Part shown: positions 8,435 through 17,005 of the stretch, piece by piece | Position numbering within the stretch: the stretch's first letter is position 1 | Layout: every line of letters begins with the position of its first letter | Assembly: GCF_026226615.1 (NCBI RefSeq) | Contig: NZ_JAJAPB010000008.1 | Span: forward strand, 46,502 to 110,501 | Source of the DNA: Geovibrio ferrireducens | GTDB lineage: Bacteria > Chrysiogenota > Deferribacteres > Deferribacterales > Geovibrionaceae | DNA: 64,000 nucleotides | Direction: 5' to 3' | The notes under the pieces: generated by a model | Told to the model about the DNA's origin: nothing | Database searches by the model: none | What the model saw: the letters and a program-made list of their open reading frames with translations, nothing else | Program-made: the position numbers and the translations under genes

Positions 8435-9345
8435 TTATATTTTTCCGGGTAAATCAATGCGGAAAGCTCAAGCACGGCCTCGCCCAGACGCACAGTGGGG
8501 TTTATTCCGTAGGTATCAAACGGGAGGCTGATCACTTTGCGGTTTTTGACAGCGCGCAGGGCGCTCCATGCCGGGTGCTTAGTGAGCTGACTGTCCTCTG
8601 AGGGCATTCCCATATTGGCGTGGGATATGATGAAGATCATATCGGGGTCGGCCATTGTCACATATTCCAGACTGACCGGAACAAACCCGCTGTACATGCC
8701 TGTACCGCCTTTCATATCCTTCCCGGCTATGTTTATGCCGCCTGCGAGCTCAGCTATCTCCCCTATGAAACTGGCGGGAAGCGCCATGCTGAAACTCTCC
8801 GGGGTTCCGTATACCATGAGTACCTTTTTCGATGGCTTACCGACGGTTTTTGCCGCTTTATCAATTTCCGAGCCTATTGACGCAACCTTTTTAAGAGCAG
8901 TGTCAGGTTTGCCCGTTATCTGTCCGAATACCGCCATTTTCTCAGTGAGATCCTTCCTGTCCTGCACTCCGAAAACCGCCAGAGGTATTCCTGCCTGTTT
9001 CAGGGAGCCTTTGAGGGAGATGTGGAACGGGAAATTCATCCCTATCACCAGATCAGGCTTCATCGCTACAATACGCTCAATGTCAGGGCTCTGAACCTTC
9101 CCGACCGAGGGGAGGCCTTTGATATACTCTTTGAGGTATGCAGGCATTGTACCGCTTTCCCCGTATGCTGCTGGTTTTCCACCGGCAGCGATGAAAAGCT
9201 CAAGGTTTGAACTGTTCAGCACCACGACCTTCTCCGGTGTTTTGTCAAAAGTGTAGCTGTCGCCGGCATCATCTTTGAAGGTGAAGGCAAATGCGGATGA
9301 CGCAAGCAGGCAGAGTGCTGTAATGGTCAAGAGAATACGCTTCAT
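8431..9345 (-). CDS. Periplasmic haem/iron-chelate binding protein (HutB-like)
   Basis: A 304-residue periplasmic binding protein with a clear Sec signal peptide (MKRILLTITALCLLASSAFA) and a class III binding-protein body (VVVLNSSNLELF, SPDIERIVAMKPDLVIG). The ATG at 9345 is used rather than the one three codons earlier because AGAGGTG lies at the right distance; it also overlaps the hutX stop as ATGA. In the haem operon it should hand haem to the permease. Confidence 0.88.
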   Translation of the reverse strand: MKRILLTITALCLLASSAFAFTFKDDAGDSYTFDKTPEKVVVLNSSNLELFIAAGGKPAAYGESGTMPAYLKEYIKGLPSVGKVQSPDIERIVAMKPDLVIGMNFPFHISLKGSLKQAGIPLAVFGVQDRKDLTEKMAVFGQITGKPDTALKKVASIGSEIDKAAKTVGKPSKKVLMVYGTPESFSMALPASFIGEIAELAGGINIAGKDMKGGTGMYSGFVPVSLEYVTMADPDMIFIISHANMGMPSEDSQLTKHPAWSALRAVKNRKVISLPFDTYGINPTVRLGEAVLELSALIYPEKYK

Positions 9346-9839
9346 GCCATGCACCTCTTTTTAAGTTTTATAAAATCCGCCTTCTGGCATTCGAGAACTT
9401 TTCCGCATGCATCGCGGCCGAGGTACACCTTGAAGGAGCATTTGCCGTTTTTATCAAAAAACTGAACAGAGTGGCTCTCCTTACCCATGAAAGGCCTGCT
9501 GACAAAAAATATACTCTCTATCTCCTCAAAGGAGATATGTCCGCCTAGGGGGCTTTCATCCGAATGCAGATTAAAAAAACCTCTGGCATACTGCCCCACA
9601 GGGACGGAGGTTTTCATCTCAATAATTGCCGAGTCATTGGTTACAATAACAGTAACCGCTCCCCAACCCGCAATTTCTTTCATTGCGGAGTCAAAAAAGC
9701 TGCCGCTGACTTCGGTTATGCCGTCATCATCTATATTGCGCAGAATCTCTCTCTCGGATACGCCAAGCTCACGCGCGGCGAAAAGTGTGGGAACATTTTG
9801 ATTTTTGGAAAGATAATCTGTGATTTTTTCCGTCTGCAT
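9342..9839 (-). CDS. hutX: HutX/HuvX-family intracellular haem-binding protein
   Basis: A 165-residue soluble protein that matches the HutX/HuvX (HugX) family: an N-terminal helical stretch with AARELGVSEREILRNI, then WGAVTVIVTNDSAIIEMK and a conserved SPLGGHISFEEIESIFFVSR segment. In Vibrio, HutX works next to HutW and is thought to carry or traffic haem in the cytoplasm. Here too it follows hutW by 9 bp, with an AGGAGGA ribosome site. It probably delivers imported haem to HutW or away from it. Confidence 0.85.
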   Translation of the reverse strand: MQTEKITDYLSKNQNVPTLFAARELGVSEREILRNIDDDGITEVSGSFFDSAMKEIAGWGAVTVIVTNDSAIIEMKTSVPVGQYARGFFNLHSDESPLGGHISFEEIESIFFVSRPFMGKESHSVQFFDKNGKCSFKVYLGRDACGKVLECQKADFIKLKKRCMA

Positions 9840-9848
9840 ATAATCCTC

Positions 9849-11246
9849 CTAGCCCTGAGCGGCTATTTTGTCCACAGAGGGCTCGTAAACCCCTTTGCTG
9901 TGCATTATTTCCAGAATATCAAGCAGTGCCTGAGTCATATTCACGTACCAGAACTGCCCCGCTGGAAGCAGTTTCATTGTTTTATCACCCACAGATGCAA
10001 GCCCGCGCTTCTCCCAGGAATCGGTGAGGGGTTTGAAAATTGATTTCAGTTCCAGCCCGAACAGCCTCTCTGCCGAGTCAAAACGGAGGATTCCCGTATC
10101 CATCTGACCGTTAATAAATTCATAAAGTCCGCTCATAAGGTTTTTCTCTGAAAGCCCCATTACAGGCTTAACCCCTTTTGCTCTCATCATATTGTAAGGA
10201 GTCACGGCAGGGTGTATGAAGTAACCGTAATTTTCCGTTCTTCCGCCTGCTCCCGCACCGAAAGCGTGAAGGATGCAGCCTGATTTTGTGAAACGGTTGT
10301 AGATGCTTCTGTCCAGCGTTCCGTTTACCCAGTGGGACATAGAAAGCTGCGAATAGCCCATGTCAGTGAGCATTTCATATGCGGCAGTGTGGTATTCGTA
10401 CTGTCTGGCGGTTTCGGGCACAGCTTCGGTTTTTCCGCTTTTTATCCCCTCATCCATCTTCCCGCCCTCGAAGACATTAAGCTGGTAAAGCGCCATACCG
10501 TCGATGCCGAGGCAGTCGGCTGTCTGAATATCATTCAGGAATGTTTCCACAGGCTGGTGGGGCAGACCGAAGATAAAATCGAGGGAAACGCATGCCTCTT
10601 TCAGTTCAGTGAGCTTATGAACCATCTCCATAACCTTTTCGCCGGAATCAACCCTGCCTATAGCACGTCTCGCCTTGGTATCAAAAGACTGAACACCCAG
10701 AGAAAAACGGTTAACTCCGTTCTCAATGCAGGCTTTTATCTTATCATCACCGAACTGGTAAGTTCTCGTCTCAAAGGTTATTTCACAGTCGTTAGAAAGA
10801 GGCAGACTTTCGCCCACCGCTTTCAGCAGGCTCTCTATCTGCCTCGCAGAAAGTGTTCCCGGTGTTCCGCCGCCGATGTACACTGCTCTTACCTTTCCAT
10901 GGGAATACAAAGGTGAATCCTTTGCGCTTCTTATCTCCCCCGTGAGGGATTCGGTGTAGTCATCAATAAGCGCCGCATCTGACAGGTTCTTGAAGAAGCC
11001 GCAGTAGGTGCACTTGGTCTGGCAGAAGGGAATATTGATATAAACACATGCATCCTTAAAGGAAGGTCTGCGCCCGGTTTCTGTCTGCCATACGGACATG
11101 GTTTTATCTGCGTCCACGCCTCTGCCTCTTATTCCGGCGTGAACAGTGCGTTTTTTGTCATAAGCCTTCGCAGGCTCGGCGGTGTTTTCATTGCCGAATA
11201 TCAGCCTGCGTTTGTCATCGTCTATGTATCTGAGCCAGCTTTGCAT
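9849..11246 (-). CDS. hutW: Anaerobic haem-degrading radical SAM methyltransferase HutW/ChuW
   Basis: A 465-residue HemN-like radical SAM protein with CQTKCTYCGF (CxxxCxxC) near residue 75, a SAM-binding GGGTPGTLSARQIESLL segment and HemN-like RFSLGVQSFD. ChuW/HutW opens the porphyrin ring without oxygen, methylating it and releasing iron; the known enzyme takes electrons from flavodoxin. An ATG 17 codons further upstream exists but overlaps the flavodoxin gene; the ATG at 11246 has AAGGTAAT in front and leaves a 5-bp gap. Its place between a flavodoxin-like gene and hutX fits this role closely. Confidence 0.9.
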   Translation of the reverse strand: MQSWLRYIDDDKRRLIFGNENTAEPAKAYDKKRTVHAGIRGRGVDADKTMSVWQTETGRRPSFKDACVYINIPFCQTKCTYCGFFKNLSDAALIDDYTESLTGEIRSAKDSPLYSHGKVRAVYIGGGTPGTLSARQIESLLKAVGESLPLSNDCEITFETRTYQFGDDKIKACIENGVNRFSLGVQSFDTKARRAIGRVDSGEKVMEMVHKLTELKEACVSLDFIFGLPHQPVETFLNDIQTADCLGIDGMALYQLNVFEGGKMDEGIKSGKTEAVPETARQYEYHTAAYEMLTDMGYSQLSMSHWVNGTLDRSIYNRFTKSGCILHAFGAGAGGRTENYGYFIHPAVTPYNMMRAKGVKPVMGLSEKNLMSGLYEFINGQMDTGILRFDSAERLFGLELKSIFKPLTDSWEKRGLASVGDKTMKLLPAGQFWYVNMTQALLDILEIMHSKGVYEPSVDKIAAQG

Positions 11247-11251
11247 ATTTA

Positions 11252-11800
11252 TTACCTTTTCATAAGCCGCTTGGCGAGGTTCTCGGCAAATGCCCATACC
11301 TCCGCCTTGTTCATAAGACTGCGCGGCTTCTTTCTCTCAGCAATCTCAAGGTCGCTGAAACCTGCCATACGGTAGAAATAATCCATGCCCTTCCTGTCCG
11401 CTTCGGTCATTTTTGCATAGACCATCTCTCCGTGAAGCATTTCACCGTAGATGCATGACTGCGTCAGCGCCGCATACTTCTCGAAAATCTGCACACCGCC
11501 CATGGTTTTGCCCCTGACCAGCATGCTCTCGGTCTTCATGGCGACACCGAAAAATGCCGTCTTAACCTCGGTGAGTTCATCCTTACGCTGTTCGATGAAG
11601 CTCTCCATCTCCGGCAGGAAACCGTTTGCGTAAATACCCGATCCCATCAGGACGAGATCATAGCCGGAAAAAGAGGAGGGAGCCTCGCGGGCTTCTCCCT
11701 TTTTTGTCTCCCATCCCTCATACATAAGCCTTTCGGCTATCCAGTCCGCAATCACCGCCGTTGTTCCGTAGCGGCTTGCGTACATGATCAACACTTTCAT
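11252..11800 (-). CDS. Flavodoxin-domain protein, likely electron donor to HutW
   Basis: A 182-residue protein with the flavodoxin FMN phosphate loop at its N-terminus (MYASRYGTTAVIADWIAERL) and a flavodoxin core (YDLVLMGSGIYANGFLPEME), closest in style to HemG/flavodoxin-domain proteins. It lies between the TonB-dependent receptor (8 bp away) and hutW (5 bp). Because ChuW-type haem degradation uses reduced flavodoxin, the simplest reading is a dedicated electron carrier for HutW. A protoporphyrinogen oxidase role (HemG) is the main alternative. Confidence 0.8.
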   Translation of the reverse strand: MKVLIMYASRYGTTAVIADWIAERLMYEGWETKKGEAREAPSSFSGYDLVLMGSGIYANGFLPEMESFIEQRKDELTEVKTAFFGVAMKTESMLVRGKTMGGVQIFEKYAALTQSCIYGEMLHGEMVYAKMTEADRKGMDYFYRMAGFSDLEIAERKKPRSLMNKAEVWAFAENLAKRLMKR

Positions 11801-11808
11801 GCCCGGCC

Positions 11809-13842
11809 TTAGAAATCTGCGGAAACTTTGAGAATGAAATGTCTCCCCGGTTCGGGAATCGGCGACATAGCAAGCTCATAGTCCTGATTATTGATGTTAA
11901 GTGCTTCCACTCCCAGCATTATCCTTCTTCCGTCCCTGTAGGTGTACGAGCCTGTGAGAGCAAGGTTAAGCGTGGTGTAGGATTCGGTGGTATCTATCTC
12001 GCCGCTGCCTGAGGTGGACTCGGATTCGGCTTTGGATGCGTAGCGGCCGTAAATATCAGTATTCAGCGTGAATTTCTTTCCGAATTTCGCATCATGACGC
12101 AGACCGAACCTTGAAGTAAGCTCCGGAGAACCGACCTTATATGTACTGAATGTTTCAAGCTCATATTTGCGCCTCATGTAAGCACCGTTAACATAAGGGG
12201 TGAAATCGCCCAGAAATACCTGTGCAGTGAGTTCCGCTCCTGTGGTTTTCGCCTTTTCAACATTGGTGAACATGCGGGCGGTGGAAGAACCGTAAGGTAT
12301 TGTTACTGTTGTTATATAATCTTCTGATCTCGTATGGAACACGGCAAGGTCTATATCTGCCGCTTTGTTGGCAAATCTTGCACCTATCTCAAAGTTGTCC
12401 GAGGTTTCAGGATCAAGATCCGGGTTTGAGAATGTTGGTGTGCTGCTGCCATGTGTTGTGCCCATATAAAGCTGCTGAAGGTTAGGAGTTCTGTAACCGC
12501 TGGAATACAGCGCGCGCAGAGCTGTGTCTTTTACCCCGGTATAAACCAGAGAAAGACTGCCGACTATATTATCATCGTCAGTGTCCTTATCGGGGATGCT
12601 TGCGTTGTTTGTTTTCTCAATTTCGTTATCCACCTTGGTGTAGCGGAGTCCGGCACTGAGGATGAAATCACCCAGAATCTGCTCATCCTGCACGAACGCC
12701 GATATTGTGGTCTGTTTCGCGTCGGTATCCGTCAGGGTCGCAACAGGAGCGCCAAAGGTCTGTATATTGTCCTTGGCATTCAGTTCATCCGTATTGTATT
12801 CAAAACCCGCTATGAGAAGATTACTCTCTGAAAGCGAAAAATCGAACTGACCAAGAAAACCGGTGGTATCCAGAGTGTTTTTAGTAAGCCCTCTGTAATA
12901 CATCGGCATGGTAATCGGCCCCATACTTACAACCATGTCCATGTTGTTTATGAATTTTTTGTAGGTTTCCTGTGTGAACACATCAAGTCTTGCTTTGTTA
13001 AGGAAACCGCCCGGATTGCGGTATTCAAACCATCCGGCGTATTTTTCCCTGTTCCACTCAGGAAGCTGCATGAACATATCCGTAAACGGCGGTTCTATCT
13101 CGCCGACATAAACATCACTCTCTGATTCGTACTTGGTATACTGAACGCCTGTATCAAACCTTTTGTTTTTGTACCCTGCAAGAAGGCTCATATTGGTGTT
13201 TTCATATTCCGTGCCGTCAAGCTCATCACCGTGGGAATCTTCGCGCTTACCGAAATCATTCTGCGAAACTTCCGCTCTGTAGTAGAAGTTTTTCACTCCG
13301 CCGTAAAGTGAAGCTGCCGCATTGAACGAATCGCTGTTTGTGTTGTATGTGTAGCTCAGCATGCCCTGCACGGGTCTGTCGCCGCCCTTTTTGGTGATTA
13401 TATTGATTGCGCCGCCTATGGCCTCCGAACCGTAAAGCACAGAGCCGGGCCCTTTGATTATCTCTATCCTTTCGATGCTGTTGACATCAATTAAGAGAGG
13501 CGTTCCGTCCATGGACTTCTGCTCTGTAATCTTCATTCCGTCCACCATGATCAGTGTTCTGGAACTGCTTTCTCCTCTGAGGCTCAGCCTCTGGACTCCT
13601 GCTGCTCCGGTACTTGTCATCTGAACGGAGGGGATGTCCCTTAAAAGCTCTGCAAGGCTTGTCGCGCCGGACTTGCGTATATCCTCTTCGGTGATTACGT
13701 TTACCGTGTAAGGAACTTCTTTCATCTCTTTTTCGACCCTAGTCGCCGTTACTTTTATCTTCTCCGTCTCTATCTCCGCAGCGGAAGCAGAAATCAGTGA
13801 AAATGCAAGCAAAGGAAGCACTAAAAACAGTTTTCTGTACAT
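11809..13842 (-). CDS. TonB-dependent outer membrane receptor, likely haem
   Basis: A 677-residue receptor with signal peptide (LFLVLPLLAFSLISASAA), a TonB-box-like IKVTATRV segment, a plug domain (VPYTVNVITEEDIRKSGATS ... GPGSVLYGSEAIGGAINIIT) and a beta-barrel ending in phenylalanine (KVSADF), as outer membrane barrels do. It sits after tonB and before the flavodoxin/hutW/hutX genes, so haem or a haem-protein is the probable ligand; the FRAP/NPNL motifs of classical haem receptors are not obvious. The ribosome site AAGGAG lies just upstream of its ATG. Confidence 0.88.
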   Translation of the reverse strand: MYRKLFLVLPLLAFSLISASAAEIETEKIKVTATRVEKEMKEVPYTVNVITEEDIRKSGATSLAELLRDIPSVQMTSTGAAGVQRLSLRGESSSRTLIMVDGMKITEQKSMDGTPLLIDVNSIERIEIIKGPGSVLYGSEAIGGAINIITKKGGDRPVQGMLSYTYNTNSDSFNAAASLYGGVKNFYYRAEVSQNDFGKREDSHGDELDGTEYENTNMSLLAGYKNKRFDTGVQYTKYESESDVYVGEIEPPFTDMFMQLPEWNREKYAGWFEYRNPGGFLNKARLDVFTQETYKKFINNMDMVVSMGPITMPMYYRGLTKNTLDTTGFLGQFDFSLSESNLLIAGFEYNTDELNAKDNIQTFGAPVATLTDTDAKQTTISAFVQDEQILGDFILSAGLRYTKVDNEIEKTNNASIPDKDTDDDNIVGSLSLVYTGVKDTALRALYSSGYRTPNLQQLYMGTTHGSSTPTFSNPDLDPETSDNFEIGARFANKAADIDLAVFHTRSEDYITTVTIPYGSSTARMFTNVEKAKTTGAELTAQVFLGDFTPYVNGAYMRRKYELETFSTYKVGSPELTSRFGLRHDAKFGKKFTLNTDIYGRYASKAESESTSGSGEIDTTESYTTLNLALTGSYTYRDGRRIMLGVEALNINNQDYELAMSPIPEPGRHFILKVSADF

Positions 13843-13901
13843 AGATTCTCCTTAACCTTATGAGTTTTATAAACAGGGGGATCCGCCCTTTAGTCCGTAT
13901 T

Positions 13902-14585
13902 TCAGTTGTGAAGGCTGTAATTAACCGGAATCAGGAGAGTCACAGGCTCCGGCAGCTTTTCCTGTATGGGAAAAACCGACGAGGCAAGAGAAAGCGCCTC
14001 TTTATCCAGAATGTCAAACCCGCTGGACTCCACCATTTTCAGCCCCTGAAGCCTGCCTTCACAGTCTATATGAAGCTTCAGAAGAACCGTTCCTTCGTAC
14101 CCTCTGCGCCTTGCTGCGTAAGGGTATTTCTTGTTTCGTCCCATTCCGTCCGTTAGCCGTGCCTTGAACCCTTCAAAGTCAAATTCAGGCTGAGGAGGCA
14201 TAGATGGTTTTTCCGCCGCAGGCTTCGGGACACTCACCGCCACAGTATGGATTACAGGTTCCGCTGGGGCGGTTTCTGCGGCTTTTGTCTCCGTGTGTAT
14301 CTCCTGTTCCGCCGGGGCTTTCACTGCGGAAGGCTTTTTGCTGACAGGCAAAGGTTTCTTTACGGGTTTCGGCTGTTTCACAACAGGCTGAGGCTCAGGA
14401 AGCGGTTCTGTGACTGGCGCAGGTTTTTCCGCCTGCACTGTCTGTCTCAGACTTACGGTGATTTTCTCCGGTTCTTTCTGTCCGGCGGGAGCTTTTTCCA
14501 CCTTAACCAGAAACAGAACAGCACCGTGCATCAGTAACGAGATAAGAAGGCTTCCGATGAAAACACGCCCGTTATTATTGCTCAC
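13902..14585 (-). CDS. tonB: TonB energy transducer
   Basis: About 227 residues: one N-terminal membrane anchor (VFIGSLLISLLMHGAVLFLV), a long Pro/Lys/Glu-rich periplasmic spacer (PQPVVKQPKPVKKPLPV) and a C-terminal TonB domain (YPYAARRRGYEGTVLLKLHI). It couples ExbB-ExbD proton flow to the receptor that follows. A longer frame starts at a TTG at 14609 without a ribosome site; the GTG at 14585 is preceded by ACGGAGAG and overlaps the exbD stop by 11 bases, so it is preferred. Confidence 0.88.
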   Translation of the reverse strand: MSNNNGRVFIGSLLISLLMHGAVLFLVKVEKAPAGQKEPEKITVSLRQTVQAEKPAPVTEPLPEPQPVVKQPKPVKKPLPVSKKPSAVKAPAEQEIHTETKAAETAPAEPVIHTVAVSVPKPAAEKPSMPPQPEFDFEGFKARLTDGMGRNKKYPYAARRRGYEGTVLLKLHIDCEGRLQGLKMVESSGFDILDKEALSLASSVFPIQEKLPEPVTLLIPVNYSLHN

Positions 14586-14982
14586 TCTTGCTCTCCGTAA
14601 GAAATTCAACCGATACAGCTCCGGCTCTCACCGCGTTGTCCATGATCTTCACTATGGACTCAAAGTTGACCTCTCTGTCCGCAGCGAGGGTTATCACCTT
14701 ATCGGCGCTTTCAGAAATAATGCCTGTCAGAGCTGCTTCAAGCTCATCCGGCGCTACTTCGGTTTCATTTACCAATACCCGCCCGTCCGCCTTGAGAGTG
14801 ACAAGGCTTTCCAGCTTGTCGGTTTTCTGCTCTGTGCTGCTTGCCGGAAGGTCTGAGTTAATGGACGGAACAGCAAACACCGAGGTGAGCAGAAAGAAGA
14901 TCAGAAGAAGAAACACCATGTCTATCATTGGTGTCATATCCACCGACCTGCTTTTGCGGGCAAACATGCTGAGATTAATCAC
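14575..14982 (-). CDS. exbD: ExbD biopolymer transport protein
   Basis: About 135 residues: one N-terminal membrane segment (MIDMVFLLLIFFLLTSVFA) with the conserved aspartate of DMTPMIDMVF that carries protons, and a small periplasmic domain ending near EVNFESIVKIMDNAVRAG. The frame can be extended to a GTG at 14997, but the GTG at 14982 has CCGGAG at the right distance and overlaps the exbB stop by 8 bases. Forms the TonB motor with ExbB. Confidence 0.88.
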   Translation of the reverse strand: MINLSMFARKSRSVDMTPMIDMVFLLLIFFLLTSVFAVPSINSDLPASSTEQKTDKLESLVTLKADGRVLVNETEVAPDELEAALTGIISESADKVITLAADREVNFESIVKIMDNAVRAGAVSVEFLTESKSEQ

Positions 14983-15586
14983 CGCTGACTCCGGCACGGC
15001 GGATCATTTCCTCGCTTTTCAGTTTTATCATCAGCGCTTTTTTGCCGAGTTCGTTTTCAAATATGTGAAAAATAATCAGAGCGGGTATGCCGACCATCAG
15101 CCCGAACACTGTAGTCAGAAGCGATTCCCATATCCCGCCCGCCAGAACGGAAGGATCAACAGCGCCTTTCTGCGCGGAGATAGACTGAAAAGCCTTCACC
15201 ATGCCCAGCACTGTGCCGGAAAGACCTATCATGGGGGATATTCTGCCTATAAGATCCATTATGTGGAGCCCGCGTGAAAACTTCTGGAGCTCGGAGATTG
15301 CTCTGTTTTCGGCTATGTGCTCAAGGTCATGTTTTGAGCAGCTAATGTGGGTTATTATCTCTGCGGCCACTTTTTCCATTGCGCCGCGGGAATTTTTAAG
15401 AGAGGAAAGTGCGGATTTGAAATCACCTTTGGAAAATAAATGCTCGGCGTTTTCAAGAATATTTTTCGAGCTTCTGTTAAAGATAAAGAATATCAGTCTT
15501 TCAATAAAAACAGCCGTAAGCACAACTGAAAAAAACAGCAGAGGGTACATCATCACCCCGCCCTTGCTGAAATATTCCTCAATCAT
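14975..15586 (-). CDS. exbB: ExbB/TolQ-type proton channel protein
   Basis: 203 residues with three membrane segments, the first near the N-terminus (MMYPLLFFSVVLTAVFIERL) and the ExbB core in the second half (ISPMIGLSGTVLGMVKAFQS, then GGIWESLLTTVFGLMVGIPA). A start at 15637 is open but the ATG at 15586 has GCGGAGG in front. It is the first gene of the haem operon, directly behind the promoter at 15616-15644. Confidence 0.9.
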   Translation of the reverse strand: MIEEYFSKGGVMMYPLLFFSVVLTAVFIERLIFFIFNRSSKNILENAEHLFSKGDFKSALSSLKNSRGAMEKVAAEIITHISCSKHDLEHIAENRAISELQKFSRGLHIMDLIGRISPMIGLSGTVLGMVKAFQSISAQKGAVDPSVLAGGIWESLLTTVFGLMVGIPALIIFHIFENELGKKALMIKLKSEEMIRRAGVSGD

Positions 15587-15615
15587 ACAAACCTCCGCCT
15601 GAGTAATCTCAGCCC

Positions 15616-15672
15616 TTATTATCAAGAGCACTAACAATTGTCAAGATCTTTAACATAATTAGATCCATCTAA
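15616..15672 (-). promoter_or_regulatory. Promoter and TTAGAT palindrome for the haem operon
   Basis: Read on the minus strand: TTGACA (15644-15639), 17 bp, TAATAA (15621-15616), 30 bases before the exbB start. Fourteen bases upstream of the -35 box is the near-perfect palindrome TTAGATGGATCTAA (15672-15659). The same TTAGAT half-site recurs in the promoters at 30663 and 38793, both in front of iron-uptake genes, so it may bind a common iron- or haem-responsive repressor. The promoter is convincing; the regulator is unknown. Confidence 0.6.
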
Positions 15673-15751
15673 TATAGTGGCTATACTTATAATATACTGA
15701 AACTTTTTTAGACATGTAAGATTTGTAAAGAAAAAAGAAAGGATGTACAAA

Positions 15752-15769
15752 GGCAGGCTTGAGCCTGCC
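15752..15769 (-). terminator. Hairpin after cobO
   Basis: GGCAGGCT (15752-15759) pairs with AGCCTGCC (15762-15769) with a 2-nt loop, just past the cobO stop. On the minus strand only TTTG follows, so it is a weak intrinsic terminator at best. Confidence 0.5.
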
Positions 15770-15771
15770 CG

Positions 15772-16296
15772 TTATTTCTCTATACCTTTTCGGGCTGGGA
15801 TGCCCTGTGAATAGTAATGTTTAACCTCACGCATTTCGGTTACAAGATCAGCCGCCTCCATAACTTCTTCCGCTGCGTAGCGCCCGGTGAGCACAAGCTC
15901 CACCCCTTCGGGCAGGGTTTTCATCAGTTCCAGCACATCATCCGCACTGATAAGCCCCTTAAATACGGCGACATTTATTTCATCCGCCGCCACAAGCCTG
16001 TACTGCCCTGAGAAAACAGCTTCCTTCACCCTCCGGAAGCCCTCACGCGCCATGTTTATATCTTCCTCGGAAGGCTCCCCTTTTATGAAGCCTCCGCGGC
16101 CGAAGGTCTCATGCTTTATCCTGCCGCCGAACAGCCTCAGCGATTCCGTTTCGGAATAATCGCCGTCTTTCAGGAACTGGCCGAAATACACACTAAACCC
16201 TGCTCCGGCACAGCGGACGGCAAGCCCCAGAGCCGCCGTGGTTTTCCCCTTGCCGTTTCCGGTGTAGACATGCACGCATGATCTGTTATCCGGCAT
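15772..16296 (-). CDS. cobO: Corrinoid (cob(I)alamin) adenosyltransferase, CobO/BtuR type
   Basis: 174 residues with the P-loop GNGKGKTTAALG near residue 13, a CobO-type ATP site, and the DEINVA motif near 108. It adds the 5'-deoxyadenosyl group to cob(I)yrinate diamide or salvaged corrinoids. Last gene of the riboswitch operon; it overlaps cobA by 11 bases. Its place behind a BtuCDF-type importer fits adenosylation of both new and imported corrinoids. Confidence 0.93.
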   Translation of the reverse strand: MPDNRSCVHVYTGNGKGKTTAALGLAVRCAGAGFSVYFGQFLKDGDYSETESLRLFGGRIKHETFGRGGFIKGEPSEEDINMAREGFRRVKEAVFSGQYRLVAADEINVAVFKGLISADDVLELMKTLPEGVELVLTGRYAAEEVMEAADLVTEMREVKHYYSQGIPARKGIEK

Positions 16297-17005
16297 GATT
16301 AACTATCTCCCCTATGATGATTGTCGCAGGGTGTTTGACAGCATTTTCCTCAACGAACCTGCCCGCATCACCCAGAGAGGTGAACATTATCCGTTCCCCG
16401 GCGGTTTCGATATTTTCTCCTATGAGCACGGGAACAGAAGCCTCCATGCCGTTTTTAATGAGCCTGTCTGCTATTCCGCCGAGGTTTTTAACCCCCATGT
16501 ACACGACTATGGTGAGCCCCAGCTTTGCAAGCGCCTCCCAGTTGTATGCATCATCAAGAGTGCCTTCCTTTGTGTGTCCGGTAATGAACACCACGCCGGG
16601 TATATTCCTGCGGTCAGTGAGGGCGCTTTTAAGCTTTGCGGAGAGAACGGAGGCGGAAGTTACCCCCGCTATTACCTCAACATCCGCTCCGGCGGCTCTT
16701 GCAGCCTCAACCTCTTCCGCGGTGCGCGCAAAGACAGAACTGTCGCCCCCTTTGAGGCGGACAACGGTTTTGCCTTCCGTGAGATGCGCTGTTATGATTT
16801 CGTTTATATCTTTCTGCAGTATGCAGTTTTTATCATAAGGATGCTTACCTACATCTATACATGTGCCGGAAGCATATTCAAGCAGGGTTTTATCAATCAG
16901 CCTGTCATACAGCACAACATCGGCCGTTCTGACAGCATCTGCACCTGCAAGGGTCATGGAGCCTCTGTTAAGCCCCGCGCCCACTATAATAAGCTTTTTA
17001 CTCAT
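16286..17005 (-). CDS. cobA: Uroporphyrinogen-III C-methyltransferase (SUMT)
   Basis: 239 residues with SUMT hallmarks: VGAGLNRGSMTLAGADAVRT at the N-terminus, VVLYDRL, the VRLKGGDSSVFARTAEEV stretch near 84 and EVIAGVTSASV near 109. It methylates uroporphyrinogen III at C2 and C7 to precorrin-2, the entry to sirohaem and cobalamin. The usual GAGPGDP loop reads GAGLNRG here, a small deviation. It overlaps the binding-protein gene (8 bases) and cobO, so it is tightly in the riboswitch operon. Confidence 0.92.
   Translation of the reverse strand: MSKKLIIVGAGLNRGSMTLAGADAVRTADVVLYDRLIDKTLLEYASGTCIDVGKHPYDKNCILQKDINEIITAHLTEGKTVVRLKGGDSSVFARTAEEVEAARAAGADVEVIAGVTSASVLSAKLKSALTDRRNIPGVVFITGHTKEGTLDDAYNWEALAKLGLTIVVYMGVKNLGGIADRLIKNGMEASVPVLIGENIETAGERIMFTSLGDAGRFVEENAVKHPATIIIGEIVNHAG

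Noticed and set aside
10332..10916. 194-codon plus-strand frame inside hutW
   Set aside because: Antisense shadow of a recognised radical SAM gene.
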